From: Micromonospora sp. WMMD812
GTDB taxonomy: Bacteria; Actinomycetota; Actinomycetes; Mycobacteriales; Micromonosporaceae
Direction of reading: 5' to 3'
Assembly (NCBI RefSeq): GCF_027497215.1
Contig: NZ_CP114904.1
Location: 372,001 to 436,000, forward strand
Length of the DNA: 64,000 nucleotides
Part shown: one piece after another, positions 49,537 to 58,543 of the stretch
Position numbering within the stretch: position 1 is the first letter of the stretch
Layout: every line of letters begins with the position of its first letter
Notes under the pieces: model-generated
What the model was told of the DNA's origin: nothing
The model's input: only the letters and a program-made list of their open reading frames with translations
Databases searched by the model: none
Program-made: the position numbers and the translations under genes

Positions 49537-51158
49537 GCGCCTTCACCGGCACCCGCCGCCTGGCCCGGCTCGTGCTGCGCCGCGACCGGATCCGCCTCGC
49601 GATCTGGGTGCTCGGCACGCCCCTGCTCGGGTACGCCCTCGCGGGCAGTGTCGCCGGCATCTACCCGGACGAGGCCGCCCGCGAGGGCTACGCCGCGACC
49701 TCGGCGTCCAGCCTCGTCGCCCGCGCCTTCAACGGCCCCATCGCCGGCACCGACCTCGGCGCCGTGGTGGTCGCGGAGACGTACGTGACGCTGGCCCTGA
49801 TCGTCGCCCTGCTGAGCACGTTCGCCGTCGTCCGGCACACCCGACAGAACGAGGAGACCGGCCGGGCGGAGCTGATCGGCGCCTCCATGGTCGGCCGGTA
49901 CGCGCCGCTCACCGCCGCGCTGCTCGTCGTCGTCGCGACGAACGTGCTGGCCGCGGCGCTGCTCGCGGTCGCCTTCGCGGGCGGCGGCCTGGCCCTGGCC
50001 GGTTCCGTCGCGGCGGCCGCGGCGATCGGCGGCGTCGGGATCGCCTTCACCGGCATCGCCGCCGTCACCGCCCAGCTGTCCGTCACCTCCCGGGGCGCCA
50101 ACGCGCTCGCCGCCGAGGCCGTCGGGCTCTCCTTCGTCCTGCGCGCCGCCGGCGACGTGCTCGGTGACACCAGCGCCGACGGCACCCGGGTGGACAGCGC
50201 CTGGCCGTCCTGGCTCTCCCCGTTAAGCTGGGGCAACCAGATCCGCGCCTTCGTCGGCGAGCGGTGGTGGGTGCTCGCCCTCCCCGTCGCGCTGCTGCTC
50301 GCCGCCGTGGCCCTCGCGTACGCCCTCGCCGAGCGGCGCGACCTCGGCGCCGGGCTGGTCGCGCCCCGGCGCGGCCCGGCCACCGCCGCGGCGCGGCTGC
50401 TCAGCCCGGCCGGCCTGGCCTGGCGGTTGCAGCGCGGCACGCTGCTCGGCTGGGCGATCGGCGTCGCCGTGCTCGGACTCTCGATGGGTGTGGCGGCCGA
50501 CGAGTTCAACGCCATGATCGAGGAGAATCCGGCCGCGGCCGAGGCGATCAGTGCCATGGGCGGCGGCGCCGACCTGGTCGACGCGTACCTCGCCGCGATG
50601 CTCGGGCTCTTCGCGCTGACCATCGGCGCGTACGTCGTGCAGGCCCTCCTGCGGGTACGCGCCGACGAGGCCGACGGTGTGCTGGAGGCCGCCCTCGCCA
50701 CCGCGGTGAGCCGCAGCCGCTGGCTCGGCACCCAGGTGCTCGTCGCGGCGCTCGGCGCCCTCGCCCTGCTGCTGCTCGCGGGCGTGACCACCGGCCTCGG
50801 TCACGGCCTCGTCGCCGGCGACCCGCTCGGCCGGGCGGCCGACCTCGGCGGCGCCGCCCTGCTGCGCCTGCCCGCTCTGCTCGTGGTGGCCGGCGTGGTG
50901 ACCGCGCTGTTCGGCCTGCTGCCACGCTGGTCGGTGGCGCTGTCGTGGACGGCGCTGCTGGTGTTCCTCCTGCTCGGGCAGCTCGGCGCGGTGCTGGAGC
51001 TGCCGCAGGCGGCGCTGAACCTCTCGCCGTACACGCACATTCCGTCCGTGCCCGCGGTGGACTCGGCGGTCGCGCCGCTGGTGGTGCTCACGGCGGTGGC
51101 GGCGGCGCTGCTGGCTGCGGGCGTCGCCGCCTTCCGCCACCGCGACGTGCCGAGCTGA
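49533..51158 (+). CDS. ABC transporter permease (drug/polyketide exporter type)
   Basis: The 541-aa permease has about 12 predicted membrane helices in two similar halves. It opens with FTGTRRLARLVLRRDRIRLAIWVLG and has the paired large loops (VARAFNGPIAGTDLG; GGADLVDAYLAAMLG) found in the actinobacterial exporter family often called polyketide antibiotic transporter permeases. It is co-translated with the ATPase gene. The exported substrate is unknown; the TetR repressor probably binds it or a related inducer. Confidence 0.9.
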   Translation: MSAFTGTRRLARLVLRRDRIRLAIWVLGTPLLGYALAGSVAGIYPDEAAREGYAATSASSLVARAFNGPIAGTDLGAVVVAETYVTLALIVALLSTFAVVRHTRQNEETGRAELIGASMVGRYAPLTAALLVVVATNVLAAALLAVAFAGGGLALAGSVAAAAAIGGVGIAFTGIAAVTAQLSVTSRGANALAAEAVGLSFVLRAAGDVLGDTSADGTRVDSAWPSWLSPLSWGNQIRAFVGERWWVLALPVALLLAAVALAYALAERRDLGAGLVAPRRGPATAAARLLSPAGLAWRLQRGTLLGWAIGVAVLGLSMGVAADEFNAMIEENPAAAEAISAMGGGADLVDAYLAAMLGLFALTIGAYVVQALLRVRADEADGVLEAALATAVSRSRWLGTQVLVAALGALALLLLAGVTTGLGHGLVAGDPLGRAADLGGAALLRLPALLVVAGVVTALFGLLPRWSVALSWTALLVFLLLGQLGAVLELPQAALNLSPYTHIPSVPAVDSAVAPLVVLTAVAAALLAAGVAAFRHRDVPS

Positions 51159-51222
51159 CCGACCCGTGCCGCCCGGCTTCGCGCGGGCGGCCACCGCCCA
51201 GCTTCGCGCGGGTGGTTGCCGC

Positions 51223-51271
51223 AACTTCCGGGAAGTTGTCCCCTCCTCGGCGCTCCGAGGCCACTACTTCC
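51223..51271. repeat. nested hairpins with shared GAGGCCACTACTTCC arm
   Basis: AACTTCC-G-GGAAGTT (51223-51237) overlaps a larger interrupted stem whose right arm (51255-51271) carries the 15-mer also found at 14098-14112. It lies between the ABC permease and NACHT genes, and probably terminates the exporter operon. Confidence 0.65.
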
Positions 51272-51346
51272 CTGAAATTGCGCCCCATACCCCCATATCC
51301 GACAGTGCGCGGCGAGCGAGGGTGTCCCCACCGGGGCGGGGTCGAT

Positions 51347-51352
51347 CACAAT
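51347..51352 (+). promoter_or_regulatory. -10 element of leaderless NACHT gene promoter
   Basis: CACAAT, 6 nt before the GTG at 51359. No ribosome site is present before either candidate start, which supports a leaderless transcript. Confidence 0.4.
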
Positions 51353-51358
51353 CGTGCG

Positions 51359-54300
51359 GTGCGGCGTCGAATGTGGAAGTGGGGCCTGCTCGGCGTCGTC
51401 GCCGCGGGGGCGGCGGCCGGCACCGCCTGGGTCTGGCTGCGGTACGACTTCGAGAAGGTCAACTGGACCTGGGGCGTCGTCGCCGGGGTCATCGCGGTCT
51501 ACCTCCTGCTGGACCAGGTCCTCCGCGCCCAGCCGGCCAGCCTCGCGGCGGCCGGCGTGCACCGCCGGGCGGCCGCCGACGAGCTGATCGAGCTGACCCG
51601 GCGGGACCCGACCGACGAGGCCCTGCTGCGCACCGTCGACGAGCCGTACCCGCTGCCCGTGCGCTGGCACACCGCCCCGCAGCGCCTGCTCCCGTCGTGG
51701 CGCGCCATCGGCCGGTCCAGCGACGCGACCCCGATGGACCTCGCCGGCCGCGACGGAGCACTGTGGAGCTGCTACCGGGCCGTACCCTCCGGACGGCTGC
51801 TGCTGCTGGGGCCGGCGGGCTCCGGCAAGTCGATCATCGCGCTGCGGATGGCCCGAGAGCTGCCCCTGCACCGCGAGCCGGACGCGCCGATCCCGGTGTT
51901 GCTGCCGGTCGACTCGTGGGACCCGGACCGGGAGGCCTTCCACGACTGGCTGGTCGACCGGCTCGGCCGGCGGTACCCGCGGCTCGCCGCCGAGCACGTC
52001 CGGCGGGACGCCGTGCTGCGCGACCTCGTCGAGACCAACCTGGTCGTGCCGGTCCTCGACGGGCTGGACGAGGTGCCCGAGGAGCGGCTGATCGCCTGCC
52101 TCGAGGAACTCAACGCGCTGCCGACCCAGCGGTTCGTCCTGACCTGCCGCACGTCGGTCTACGAGCGCTACCTGACCCAGGGCGAGAAGCTGCGGGGCGC
52201 CGCCGTGGTGCTGCTGGAATCCCCGGCGCCCGCCGAGGTCGCCGACTACCTGGTGGACGCGGCCCCGTACCACCAGGTCGACAACTGGTCCGCCGTCGCC
52301 GCCACCGTCGGCGCGGAACCGGAGCTGACCGCGGCGCTGTCCACCCCGCTGATGGTGACGATGGCCCGCAGCGCCTTCGACCAGCCGGGCACCGACCCGC
52401 GCGACCTGTTGCCACTCGCCCGGGAGCGGGGTCGCCGCTCGGTCGAGGACGATCTGCTCACCCGCGCCGTGGACGCGGCGCTGCGGTCCCGCCGCGGCGG
52501 TCAGGGCCTGCGCCGGTGGTTGCCGGTCAAGGCCCGCGCCTATCTCGGCTTCCTCGCCGCGCACCTGGAATCGCTGGACGTCCGGGAGTTCCGTTGGTGG
52601 CAGCTGCCGGCCGCGCTGCCCGGGCCGTTCTGGGCGCTCGTCGCCGGTCTGCGTGCCGCGCTGGCGGTGTGGCTGGCGCTCACGCTCTCCCGGGAGGCCC
52701 TCACCGCGACCGCCGCCCTGGTCACCGATCCGAACGGCCGGGCCGTCCTCGACGGTGTGACGCGTGCGACGCCGAGCCTGACGGTCGCGGCGTTCCTGCT
52801 GGCGGGGACCGTCGCGCTGGTACGCCGAGGCGGGGCGGCGCGGCCCCGCCGGATCGCGTTCGTGGGCGGGCTCCGAGCCCTGCCTCTCGGGCTTTTCGAC
52901 GGACTGGCCGGCGGCGCGCTGTTGGCGTTCCTGACCTATGGCTTGCTGACCGGGTTCGCCCCGACCGCCCAACTGGTCGCGCTGCTGGACCGGGTGCCGG
53001 GGCTGCCCGCGTGGTCCGACCCGGCCCGCGCGGCGGTGCTCGCCGGCGCGCTGTGGTGTGCCTACCGGGGTGTGCGCGCCGCGCTGCGTGTCGACGTCTC
53101 GGCGCCCGCGGCCGAACTCGGGGCCACCAGCGTGGCCGAGACCGTCGACGCGGACCGCGCGGCGACCGTCGCGTTCGCGCTGGCGAGCTGCCTCGTCGCC
53201 GTGTTCCGGCTGATCGTCGCCGTGGCGCTGCTGCGCCTGGGCGGGGTGCTCACCGCGGTGCCGCCCCTGCCGGCGTTGATCTACGCCGGGTTGGGCCTGG
53301 GGTTGGGCTGGTGGCTGCTCCGCAACGGCGGCGGCGCGTGGCTTCGCTTCGCGGTGGCCCGGGCCGTGCTCGCCGCCCGCGGGCGCACACCGCACCAACT
53401 GCTCGCGTTCCTGGCGTACGCCGAGTCGGTGGGCCTGCTGCGCCACGGCGCCGGCGGCTACCGGTTCCGGCACGCCCGCCTGCAGAGCCGGCTCTCCGGC
53501 GGATCGGTGACCGGGCGTCGGGGGAGCCGCCTGCGCGAGGAGTTCGGCATCGAACTGGCGCGGGCCGGCTACTGGACCGAGGCGGCCCACCTCTTCGCCG
53601 AGATCGCGCAGACCCGGGCGACCAACGTCGGACCCACGGACGACCTGGCCGTGGCGGCCCTGCGCAAGGCCCTGCTGGCGGGCGCCGCCTCCGGGCAGTG
53701 GACCGGGATGTCCGCGCTGCTGACGCTCGTGCCGCCGCCGGCCACGCCCACGACGTCCGGTGCGGGCCTCCCGCCCGGGCGCGCCCGGATCCTCCATCAG
53801 CGGCAGCGGATCGCCCGCCTGGTCGCCGAGGGCGCGCCGCCGGTGGACCTGGTCCTCGCCGTCGAGGAGCTGCGCCGCCACGAGGACGGGAGCGGCCCGG
53901 GGCAGCGCGGCATCGAGGAGTTCCTGGCGGTCCTCCAGCTCGCCGCCGGCGACAGCGACGGGGCGCGGACCCGATTGGCGCAGCTGCGCGACAGCACCGA
54001 CGCGGACCGGGACCCCGGCCCGCCGTCGCCGATCGGGGCGGGACTGCTGGCCCGGCTGCTCGTGGACGCCGGTGACCCGACCACGGCCACCGTCGTGTGC
54101 CACGAGGCGCTGCTGCTGGCCGACTACTGGCCGGAGCGGGGCGATCTGCTCGTGACCGCCGAGGCGTGGCGCTGGTCGGTCGAGGTGATGCGGCGGGCCA
54201 CCGACGAGCGGGCCGAGCTGCTGCGCCGGATCCGCGCCGCCGCGGCCGCGCGACAGGACCACCGCCGGCGGGTCGAGCTGAGCCGGCGCGAACTGGCCGA

Positions 54301-54454
54301 GATGGGGCTTCAGGCGTGCCATGCCCTGATCGGTCACCAGACGCTGGGGCCGCTCGCGGTGGCCGTGTCCCGGCGGCTGTCCGTCGTCCTCGCCGAGCCC
54401 GCGATCGTCGTTCGGACCGTCGGGCGCAGCGCCCCGATGTGGCACGGCGGTTGA
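51359..54454 (+). CDS. membrane-anchored NACHT-type STAND NTPase
   Basis: The 1031-aa protein has two N-terminal membrane helices (about 6-60), then an NACHT NTPase (about 140-340) with Walker A LLLGPAGSGKS (around 150), Walker B VVPVLDGLDEVPEE and sensor LTCRTSVY. A hydrophobic region with several helices (about 430-680; FWALVAGLRAALAVWLALTLS and others) and a helical, TPR-like C-terminus follow. STAND NTPases oligomerise on ligand sensing; bacterial NACHT proteins include antiphage sensors, but this role is not shown here. Start GTG 51359 (leaderless) or ATG 51371. No effector or partner gene is adjacent. Confidence 0.87.
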   Translation: MRRRMWKWGLLGVVAAGAAAGTAWVWLRYDFEKVNWTWGVVAGVIAVYLLLDQVLRAQPASLAAAGVHRRAAADELIELTRRDPTDEALLRTVDEPYPLPVRWHTAPQRLLPSWRAIGRSSDATPMDLAGRDGALWSCYRAVPSGRLLLLGPAGSGKSIIALRMARELPLHREPDAPIPVLLPVDSWDPDREAFHDWLVDRLGRRYPRLAAEHVRRDAVLRDLVETNLVVPVLDGLDEVPEERLIACLEELNALPTQRFVLTCRTSVYERYLTQGEKLRGAAVVLLESPAPAEVADYLVDAAPYHQVDNWSAVAATVGAEPELTAALSTPLMVTMARSAFDQPGTDPRDLLPLARERGRRSVEDDLLTRAVDAALRSRRGGQGLRRWLPVKARAYLGFLAAHLESLDVREFRWWQLPAALPGPFWALVAGLRAALAVWLALTLSREALTATAALVTDPNGRAVLDGVTRATPSLTVAAFLLAGTVALVRRGGAARPRRIAFVGGLRALPLGLFDGLAGGALLAFLTYGLLTGFAPTAQLVALLDRVPGLPAWSDPARAAVLAGALWCAYRGVRAALRVDVSAPAAELGATSVAETVDADRAATVAFALASCLVAVFRLIVAVALLRLGGVLTAVPPLPALIYAGLGLGLGWWLLRNGGGAWLRFAVARAVLAARGRTPHQLLAFLAYAESVGLLRHGAGGYRFRHARLQSRLSGGSVTGRRGSRLREEFGIELARAGYWTEAAHLFAEIAQTRATNVGPTDDLAVAALRKALLAGAASGQWTGMSALLTLVPPPATPTTSGAGLPPGRARILHQRQRIARLVAEGAPPVDLVLAVEELRRHEDGSGPGQRGIEEFLAVLQLAAGDSDGARTRLAQLRDSTDADRDPGPPSPIGAGLLARLLVDAGDPTTATVVCHEALLLADYWPERGDLLVTAEAWRWSVEVMRRATDERAELLRRIRAAAAARQDHRRRVELSRRELAEMGLQACHALIGHQTLGPLAVAVSRRLSVVLAEPAIVVRTVGRSAPMWHGG

Positions 54455-54518
54455 CGCCGACGGGGCCGCCCGGACACAGGGGGGATGACCTGGTGGCGCT
54501 GCGCGGTGTGGTGGCCGC

Positions 54519-55409
54519 TCAGGCTTCGACCGGTCGGTGCTCTCGCTCCGCCGGACTGACGTCGTCCGGTCCGACGAGCGTGGCGAGGGCCGCCGCCAGG
54601 TCCCGGCCGAGGCGCTCGTCCACCCGACGAGCCTCCCCGCGCAGTCCGTACCAGGTCTCCTCGGCGGCCAGCCACAGCAGTTGCGGCACCAGGTCGGTGC
54701 AGCGGGCTCGAATCCACTTGGTGCCCTCGACGGCGAGCCAGGCGACCTGGGCGCGACGACTCGGCGGCGCGTTGCCGGGTTCCAGGTCGGGCCGGCGGTG
54801 CACGGGAACACCACGCTCACGCAACAGGTCGGCGTACGAGGCGGCGAGCAGGCGGTGGCCCCGCTCGCTGGGGTGCAGCCGGTCGACGCTCCACATGCCG
54901 GGGCGGTAGGTGTCGGGGTGCCCGGCGGTGTCGAAGTGGACGGTGCGGTACAGGCTGGCCGCGTGGTCGGTGATCGCGTTGACCGCGGCGATCCGGCGGG
55001 CCAGGGGCCGGGCCAGGGTCGCCGGCAACCCGAACATGCGCCCCGGTTCCGGCAGCCGCGCGGTGAGGACGACCGCGCCGGCACGGTGCAGCGTGCTGAC
55101 GGTCTTGAGTACGGAGGCACCGATGGCGGCGGGATCGAAGGTCGCCCGTAGCGTGTCGTTGACGCCGACGACGACCGATGCGACCGTCGGCCGCAACGCC
55201 ACCGCGGCGGACAACTGATCCCGCGCCACGTCGGCGGTCAACGCGCCGGTGCGAGCCAGGTTGTGGAACTCCACCGTCCCGGGCGCGCCGAGCCCGTCGG
55301 CGAGCAGAGCGGCCCATCCACGCCACGAGCCGTCCGGCATCGGGTCGCCGAGTCCCACGGTGATCGAGTCGCCCAGGGCGACGTAGCGGATGCGATCCGA
55401 GGGGCGCAC
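54519..55409 (-). CDS. SGNH/GDSL hydrolase family protein
   Basis: The 296-aa esterase-like protein has block I VALGDSITVGLGD (nucleophile Ser), block III-type GVNDTLR, and block V SVDRLHPSERGH (Asp/His pair). The catalytic domain spans about 1-205; a C-terminal extension (about 206-296) carries WLAVEGTKWIRARCTDLVPQLLWL with no known domain. No signal peptide with the GTG start at 55409, so it is probably cytosolic. The start has no strong ribosome site and is tentative. Confidence 0.88.
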   Translation of the reverse strand: MRPSDRIRYVALGDSITVGLGDPMPDGSWRGWAALLADGLGAPGTVEFHNLARTGALTADVARDQLSAAVALRPTVASVVVGVNDTLRATFDPAAIGASVLKTVSTLHRAGAVVLTARLPEPGRMFGLPATLARPLARRIAAVNAITDHAASLYRTVHFDTAGHPDTYRPGMWSVDRLHPSERGHRLLAASYADLLRERGVPVHRRPDLEPGNAPPSRRAQVAWLAVEGTKWIRARCTDLVPQLLWLAAEETWYGLRGEARRVDERLGRDLAAALATLVGPDDVSPAEREHRPVEA

Positions 55410-55495
55410 GAGGTAAAGGTCTATGACCCCCGTACCGGCAGAGCCACATCGGCCCGACCGCCGGGCGAACGTCCAGCGAACCTCGCGTCTCCTGG

Positions 55496-55972
55496 TCAGC
55501 TCGACGTGGTCACGGCGACGATCCCGCAGCCGACCACGACGACGAGCAGCGTCAACAGGACGATCGCCAGGATGCCGCCGGGCCGGGCGAGGACCGGCTT
55601 TCCGGGGTCGAGCGGTACGGGCGAGTGTGCCGCGACGCCCGGCGTCGGCCGGGGTGGGTCGAGTCGCAGGACGCGTCGCAACCGGACGCGGTCGAAGAGC
55701 AGGAAGATCGGTATGGCGATCACACCGATGCCCCACCAACCGCCGAGCAGGCTCCGGTTCGTGTGGTGCCGGAACATCGCGAGGCCGCAACTCCGGCACA
55801 TCCAGCCGCGGTGGCTGGAGACGATGTAGAGGATCACGACGCTGGTGACGGACTGGAATGCCGTCCGCACCGCGGGCTGCCCCCCGCAGAACTGGCATTC
55901 GCCGTCGAGGGGCGGACGCAGCGCGGGAGGTGCGGGAGATGTCGCGTCCCCCGGCAGTGGCTGTGCTGACAT
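55496..55972 (-). CDS. small membrane protein with zinc-ribbon cysteines
   Basis: The 158-aa protein has two Cys pairs, CQFCGG and MCRSCGLAMFRHHTNRS, forming a likely zinc ribbon. Two hydrophobic helices follow (GGWWGIGVIAIPIFLLF and the C-terminal ILAIVLLTLLVVVVGCGIVAV). Similar small actinobacterial membrane proteins exist, with no known function. The ATG at 55972 has only a weak GGAAC ribosome site. It lies between the SGNH gene and the PH-like gene, same strand, possibly one transcript. Confidence 0.75.
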   Translation of the reverse strand: MSAQPLPGDATSPAPPALRPPLDGECQFCGGQPAVRTAFQSVTSVVILYIVSSHRGWMCRSCGLAMFRHHTNRSLLGGWWGIGVIAIPIFLLFDRVRLRRVLRLDPPRPTPGVAAHSPVPLDPGKPVLARPGGILAIVLLTLLVVVVGCGIVAVTTSS

Positions 55973-56010
55973 GGTGAGTTCCGGATTCGCGGGGATCGGT
56001 CGACGTTCGG

Positions 56011-56514
56011 TCAGCTGGCCGGCGCGGGGTAACGGTCCCCGCCGGTCTGGCGGAGCGCCGCCACCACCTGGTCCGTCGACTCCTTCACGTTGTGCAGGTC
56101 GGCGACCCGGTAACCCCGGAGCCCGGTCAACTGGACGTCCGGCGGTAGCGGCCGCTCGGTCGAGTCGGCCGTCCACACCGTCAGGAGGCTCGGCCGGTTG
56201 AACTTCCCGGAGTTCGGCCTCTGCTCGACCGTGACCCGGTTGACCTCCGCCCACGGGAAGACCAGGGTGTGCGTCCCGCTGACCCAGGTGACGCCGTGCT
56301 CGTCGATGCGCACGGAGAACGCGCGACGGCTGTCCCGCACCGCGCCGATGCCGCCGACGAGTGCGAGCAGCGCCATCAGGTAGCCGATCCAGTCGCCCAG
56401 CACGAACTCGCGGCCCGTCGCCGCCAGGAGCTCGGGCGAGAACGCCAGGACGACCGCCAGCGCCAGCAGGCCCGGCCCACGAACGTACGGCTTCCAGTTC
56501 CGATGCAGCTCCAC
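56011..56514 (-). CDS. PH domain-like membrane protein
   Basis: The 167-aa protein starts with two membrane helices (about 12-62; GLLALAVVLAFSPELLAA, YLMALLALVGGIG). A PH-like beta domain follows (about 68-155; FSVRIDEHGVTWVSGTHTLVFPWAEVNRVTVEQ), as in bacterial bPH proteins. Function unknown. The GTG at 56514 has GGGGAGGA upstream. It is probably expressed with the downstream zinc-ribbon membrane gene (38-nt gap). The gap 56515-56784 holds no gene, only a weak GATCAA/TTGATC dyad near 56631-56660. Confidence 0.75.
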   Translation of the reverse strand: MELHRNWKPYVRGPGLLALAVVLAFSPELLAATGREFVLGDWIGYLMALLALVGGIGAVRDSRRAFSVRIDEHGVTWVSGTHTLVFPWAEVNRVTVEQRPNSGKFNRPSLLTVWTADSTERPLPPDVQLTGLRGYRVADLHNVKESTDQVVAALRQTGGDRYPAPAS

Positions 56515-56784
56515 AGTGCATTCCTCCCCCGTATGGATGACGCGAGGATGCTAGTCAGCACCGGAAGCTCCGGCGATCATGGCAGAAGGTGCGGACGGGC
56601 GAGAAGTGGTACGAAGGACCGCGCGCTGATGATCAAGATTTGGTGTCGCTTTGATCTCGGGTGCGGTGACGGTGACCCTCCGCCGTCGCGTTGACCTTCG
56701 AGCCCGCGGGGCGCCTCCAGGCGTCCAACTGACCGCTTTCTGCTGTTCATGATTCAGTGATTCGGCATCGGTACCGTCCCGGCC

Positions 56785-57459
56785 ATGACCCGGACGGCGC
56801 AGGCAGCACATCCGACAGTCGGCCGGCGGCAGCGGCTCCGGCTCGCGGTGGAACATCTGCTGCTGTTCTACGGCGTCGTCGCGGCGTACGCCTGGTTCGA
56901 CATTCCCGGCGGCCCGATCCCGCCGCTGCTCCTGCTCGGAGTGGCCGCCGCGGTCTACCTACGTCGGCGGCCCGACTTCGACCGGGCCGACCTGACCCGG
57001 GCCGCGGCCCTACGCCCGGCACTGCCCGCCATCCTCGGTGTCTGGGTGGTCATGTTGGTGCTCGCCGCCGCGCTCGTCGCCCTCACCATGCCGCACCGCC
57101 TGTTCGAGCTGCCCCGCGAGGCGCCGCTGATCTGGCTCGCGGTGATGGTGTTCTATCCACTGCTGTCGGTGTACCCGCAGGAGCTGATCTTCCGGGCGTT
57201 CCTGTTCCATCGGTACGGTCCGGTGTTCGGCACCGGCACCGGGCTGGTGGCGGCCAGCGCCGCCGCGTTCGGCTTCGCGCACATCATCTTCGGCAACGTC
57301 TGGTCGGTGCTGCTGACCCTCGCGGCGGGCTGGCTGTTCGCCCGCCGGTACCACCAGACCCGGTCGCTGCTGGCCACGTCGGTCGAGCACGCGCTGTACG
57401 GGATTCTCGCGTTCACCGTGGGCCTGGGCGACCTCTTCTACCACGGCGCCACGACCTGA
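56785..57459 (+). CDS. CPBP family intramembrane metalloprotease
   Basis: The 224-aa protein has about six to seven membrane helices and the CPBP/Abi motifs: PQELIFRAFLFHRY (motif 1, with Gln in place of the first Glu of EExxxR), FGFAHIIFGN (motif 2, His) and SVEHALYG (motif 3, His). The Gln-Glu form is common in this family. Such proteases cleave or process membrane substrates, sometimes in bacteriocin immunity. The start ATG is 56785, with a weak ribosome site. Convergent with a hypothetical gene across a hairpin. Confidence 0.9.
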   Translation: MTRTAQAAHPTVGRRQRLRLAVEHLLLFYGVVAAYAWFDIPGGPIPPLLLLGVAAAVYLRRRPDFDRADLTRAAALRPALPAILGVWVVMLVLAAALVALTMPHRLFELPREAPLIWLAVMVFYPLLSVYPQELIFRAFLFHRYGPVFGTGTGLVAASAAAFGFAHIIFGNVWSVLLTLAAGWLFARRYHQTRSLLATSVEHALYGILAFTVGLGDLFYHGATT

Positions 57460-57517
57460 CCGCACTCGCCGAGCCCGGTGCCGGCCTCTCCCCGATCGTT
57501 GGCGGCCGAGGTTCGGG

Positions 57518-57580
57518 CGATCGTTGACGTGCCAGCGGGCCGACGCACGGCGTGTCGAGTCACCCGGCTGTCAACGATCG
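57518..57580. terminator. 11-bp inverted repeat between convergent genes
   Basis: CGATCGTTGAC (57518-57528) and GTCAACGATCG (57570-57580) enclose 41 nt. A third partial copy (CGATCGTTGG) lies at about 57493. The right arm includes the stop codon of the minus-strand gene. Confidence 0.6.
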
Positions 57581-58395
57581 GCGGACGGCTGGGGTGGGAC
57601 GGTGGGGGTGGCCAGCGGGCCGGGGTGGGGGCGGCGGCTCCGGGTCAGCAGGTCCTCGACCCACCGGGCGGCGTCGCGCTGCCTGCTGAGCAGGAAATCC
57701 CGCGCCTCGGCCAGGTCTTCGTCGTCGTCCGCGTCGAGGTGGTCGTTCAGGATCGCGACCCACCGTCGGCTGAGCTGCTCGGCGTGCCGTGCCCGCCGTA
57801 GGTGCTCCTCGAGTTCGCAGTCCAGGGCGACCAGCCGGTCGACGTGCGGTTGGAGCCGCCGCCGGATCCTCTCCTCGAGCCGGACCGAGACGTCGGGCGC
57901 GCAGGTGACCTCGACGTCACCGCGCCGGTAGGTCCACGGGGCCTGCTCGGCGAACGTCCGCAGCAGCTGGGTCTCCAGCTCCGCCGCCTGGTGCGGGGCC
58001 AGGTCGCGGGCGGCGTCGGTGGCCAGGCGGGTCAGCCGCTGGACCGCGTGCGGGGTGAAGTACTGCGCGTACCAGCTCAACACCTCGGCACGCAGGCTGG
58101 TCGACGAGGACCAGGCGAAGGTGACGTGGAGCTGGAAGTGGTAAACGTAACCCCGCGCGGGCACCACGATCATCCCGGGCACGTCGCGTTGCTCGACGAG
58201 CGGACCGGGCGGTGGTGGTGTGGGATCCAGCCGGGCCGGCGGGTCGTCCTGCAGCGACGTGAGCATGCGGTCCCAGCCCCGCTGCACCCCGCGCAAGCTG
58301 CGAAGGCTCGCGTCGCGGGTGGTGGTCAGGCCGCGGATCGCCCGCTGCCGCCACCGGCCCGTGGAGGTCGGCTCCGTACCGGGGGCGCCCGTCAT
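57571..58395 (-). CDS. conserved hypothetical protein
   Basis: I do not recognise this 274-aa protein. It shows a compact beta-rich start (MIVVPARGYVYHFQLHVTFAWS), then long amphipathic helices with heptad-like spacing (LTRLATDAARDLAPHQAAELETQLLRTFAEQ; EERIRRRLQPHVDRLVALDCELEEHLRRARHAEQL), suggesting a coiled coil. The tail is Pro/Arg-rich. No signal peptide or membrane helix. The ATG at 58395 has GGGAGGGG 6 nt upstream, so the gene is well supported as coding. Confidence 0.7.
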   Translation of the reverse strand: MTGAPGTEPTSTGRWRQRAIRGLTTTRDASLRSLRGVQRGWDRMLTSLQDDPPARLDPTPPPPGPLVEQRDVPGMIVVPARGYVYHFQLHVTFAWSSSTSLRAEVLSWYAQYFTPHAVQRLTRLATDAARDLAPHQAAELETQLLRTFAEQAPWTYRRGDVEVTCAPDVSVRLEERIRRRLQPHVDRLVALDCELEEHLRRARHAEQLSRRWVAILNDHLDADDDEDLAEARDFLLSRQRDAARWVEDLLTRSRRPHPGPLATPTVPPQPSADR

Positions 58396-58543
58396 GCCAC
58401 CCCTCCCTGGCCACGGATCCGCGTTCCCACGCTAACAACGGGTAGCCGATCCGCTCGCCGCCACGCCGACGCGACACCGCCCCGTTGCTTGATGATCGTC
58501 GGGTGGCCGTGTGCCGGTCAGGTGCGGACGACATCCTGCCCGG

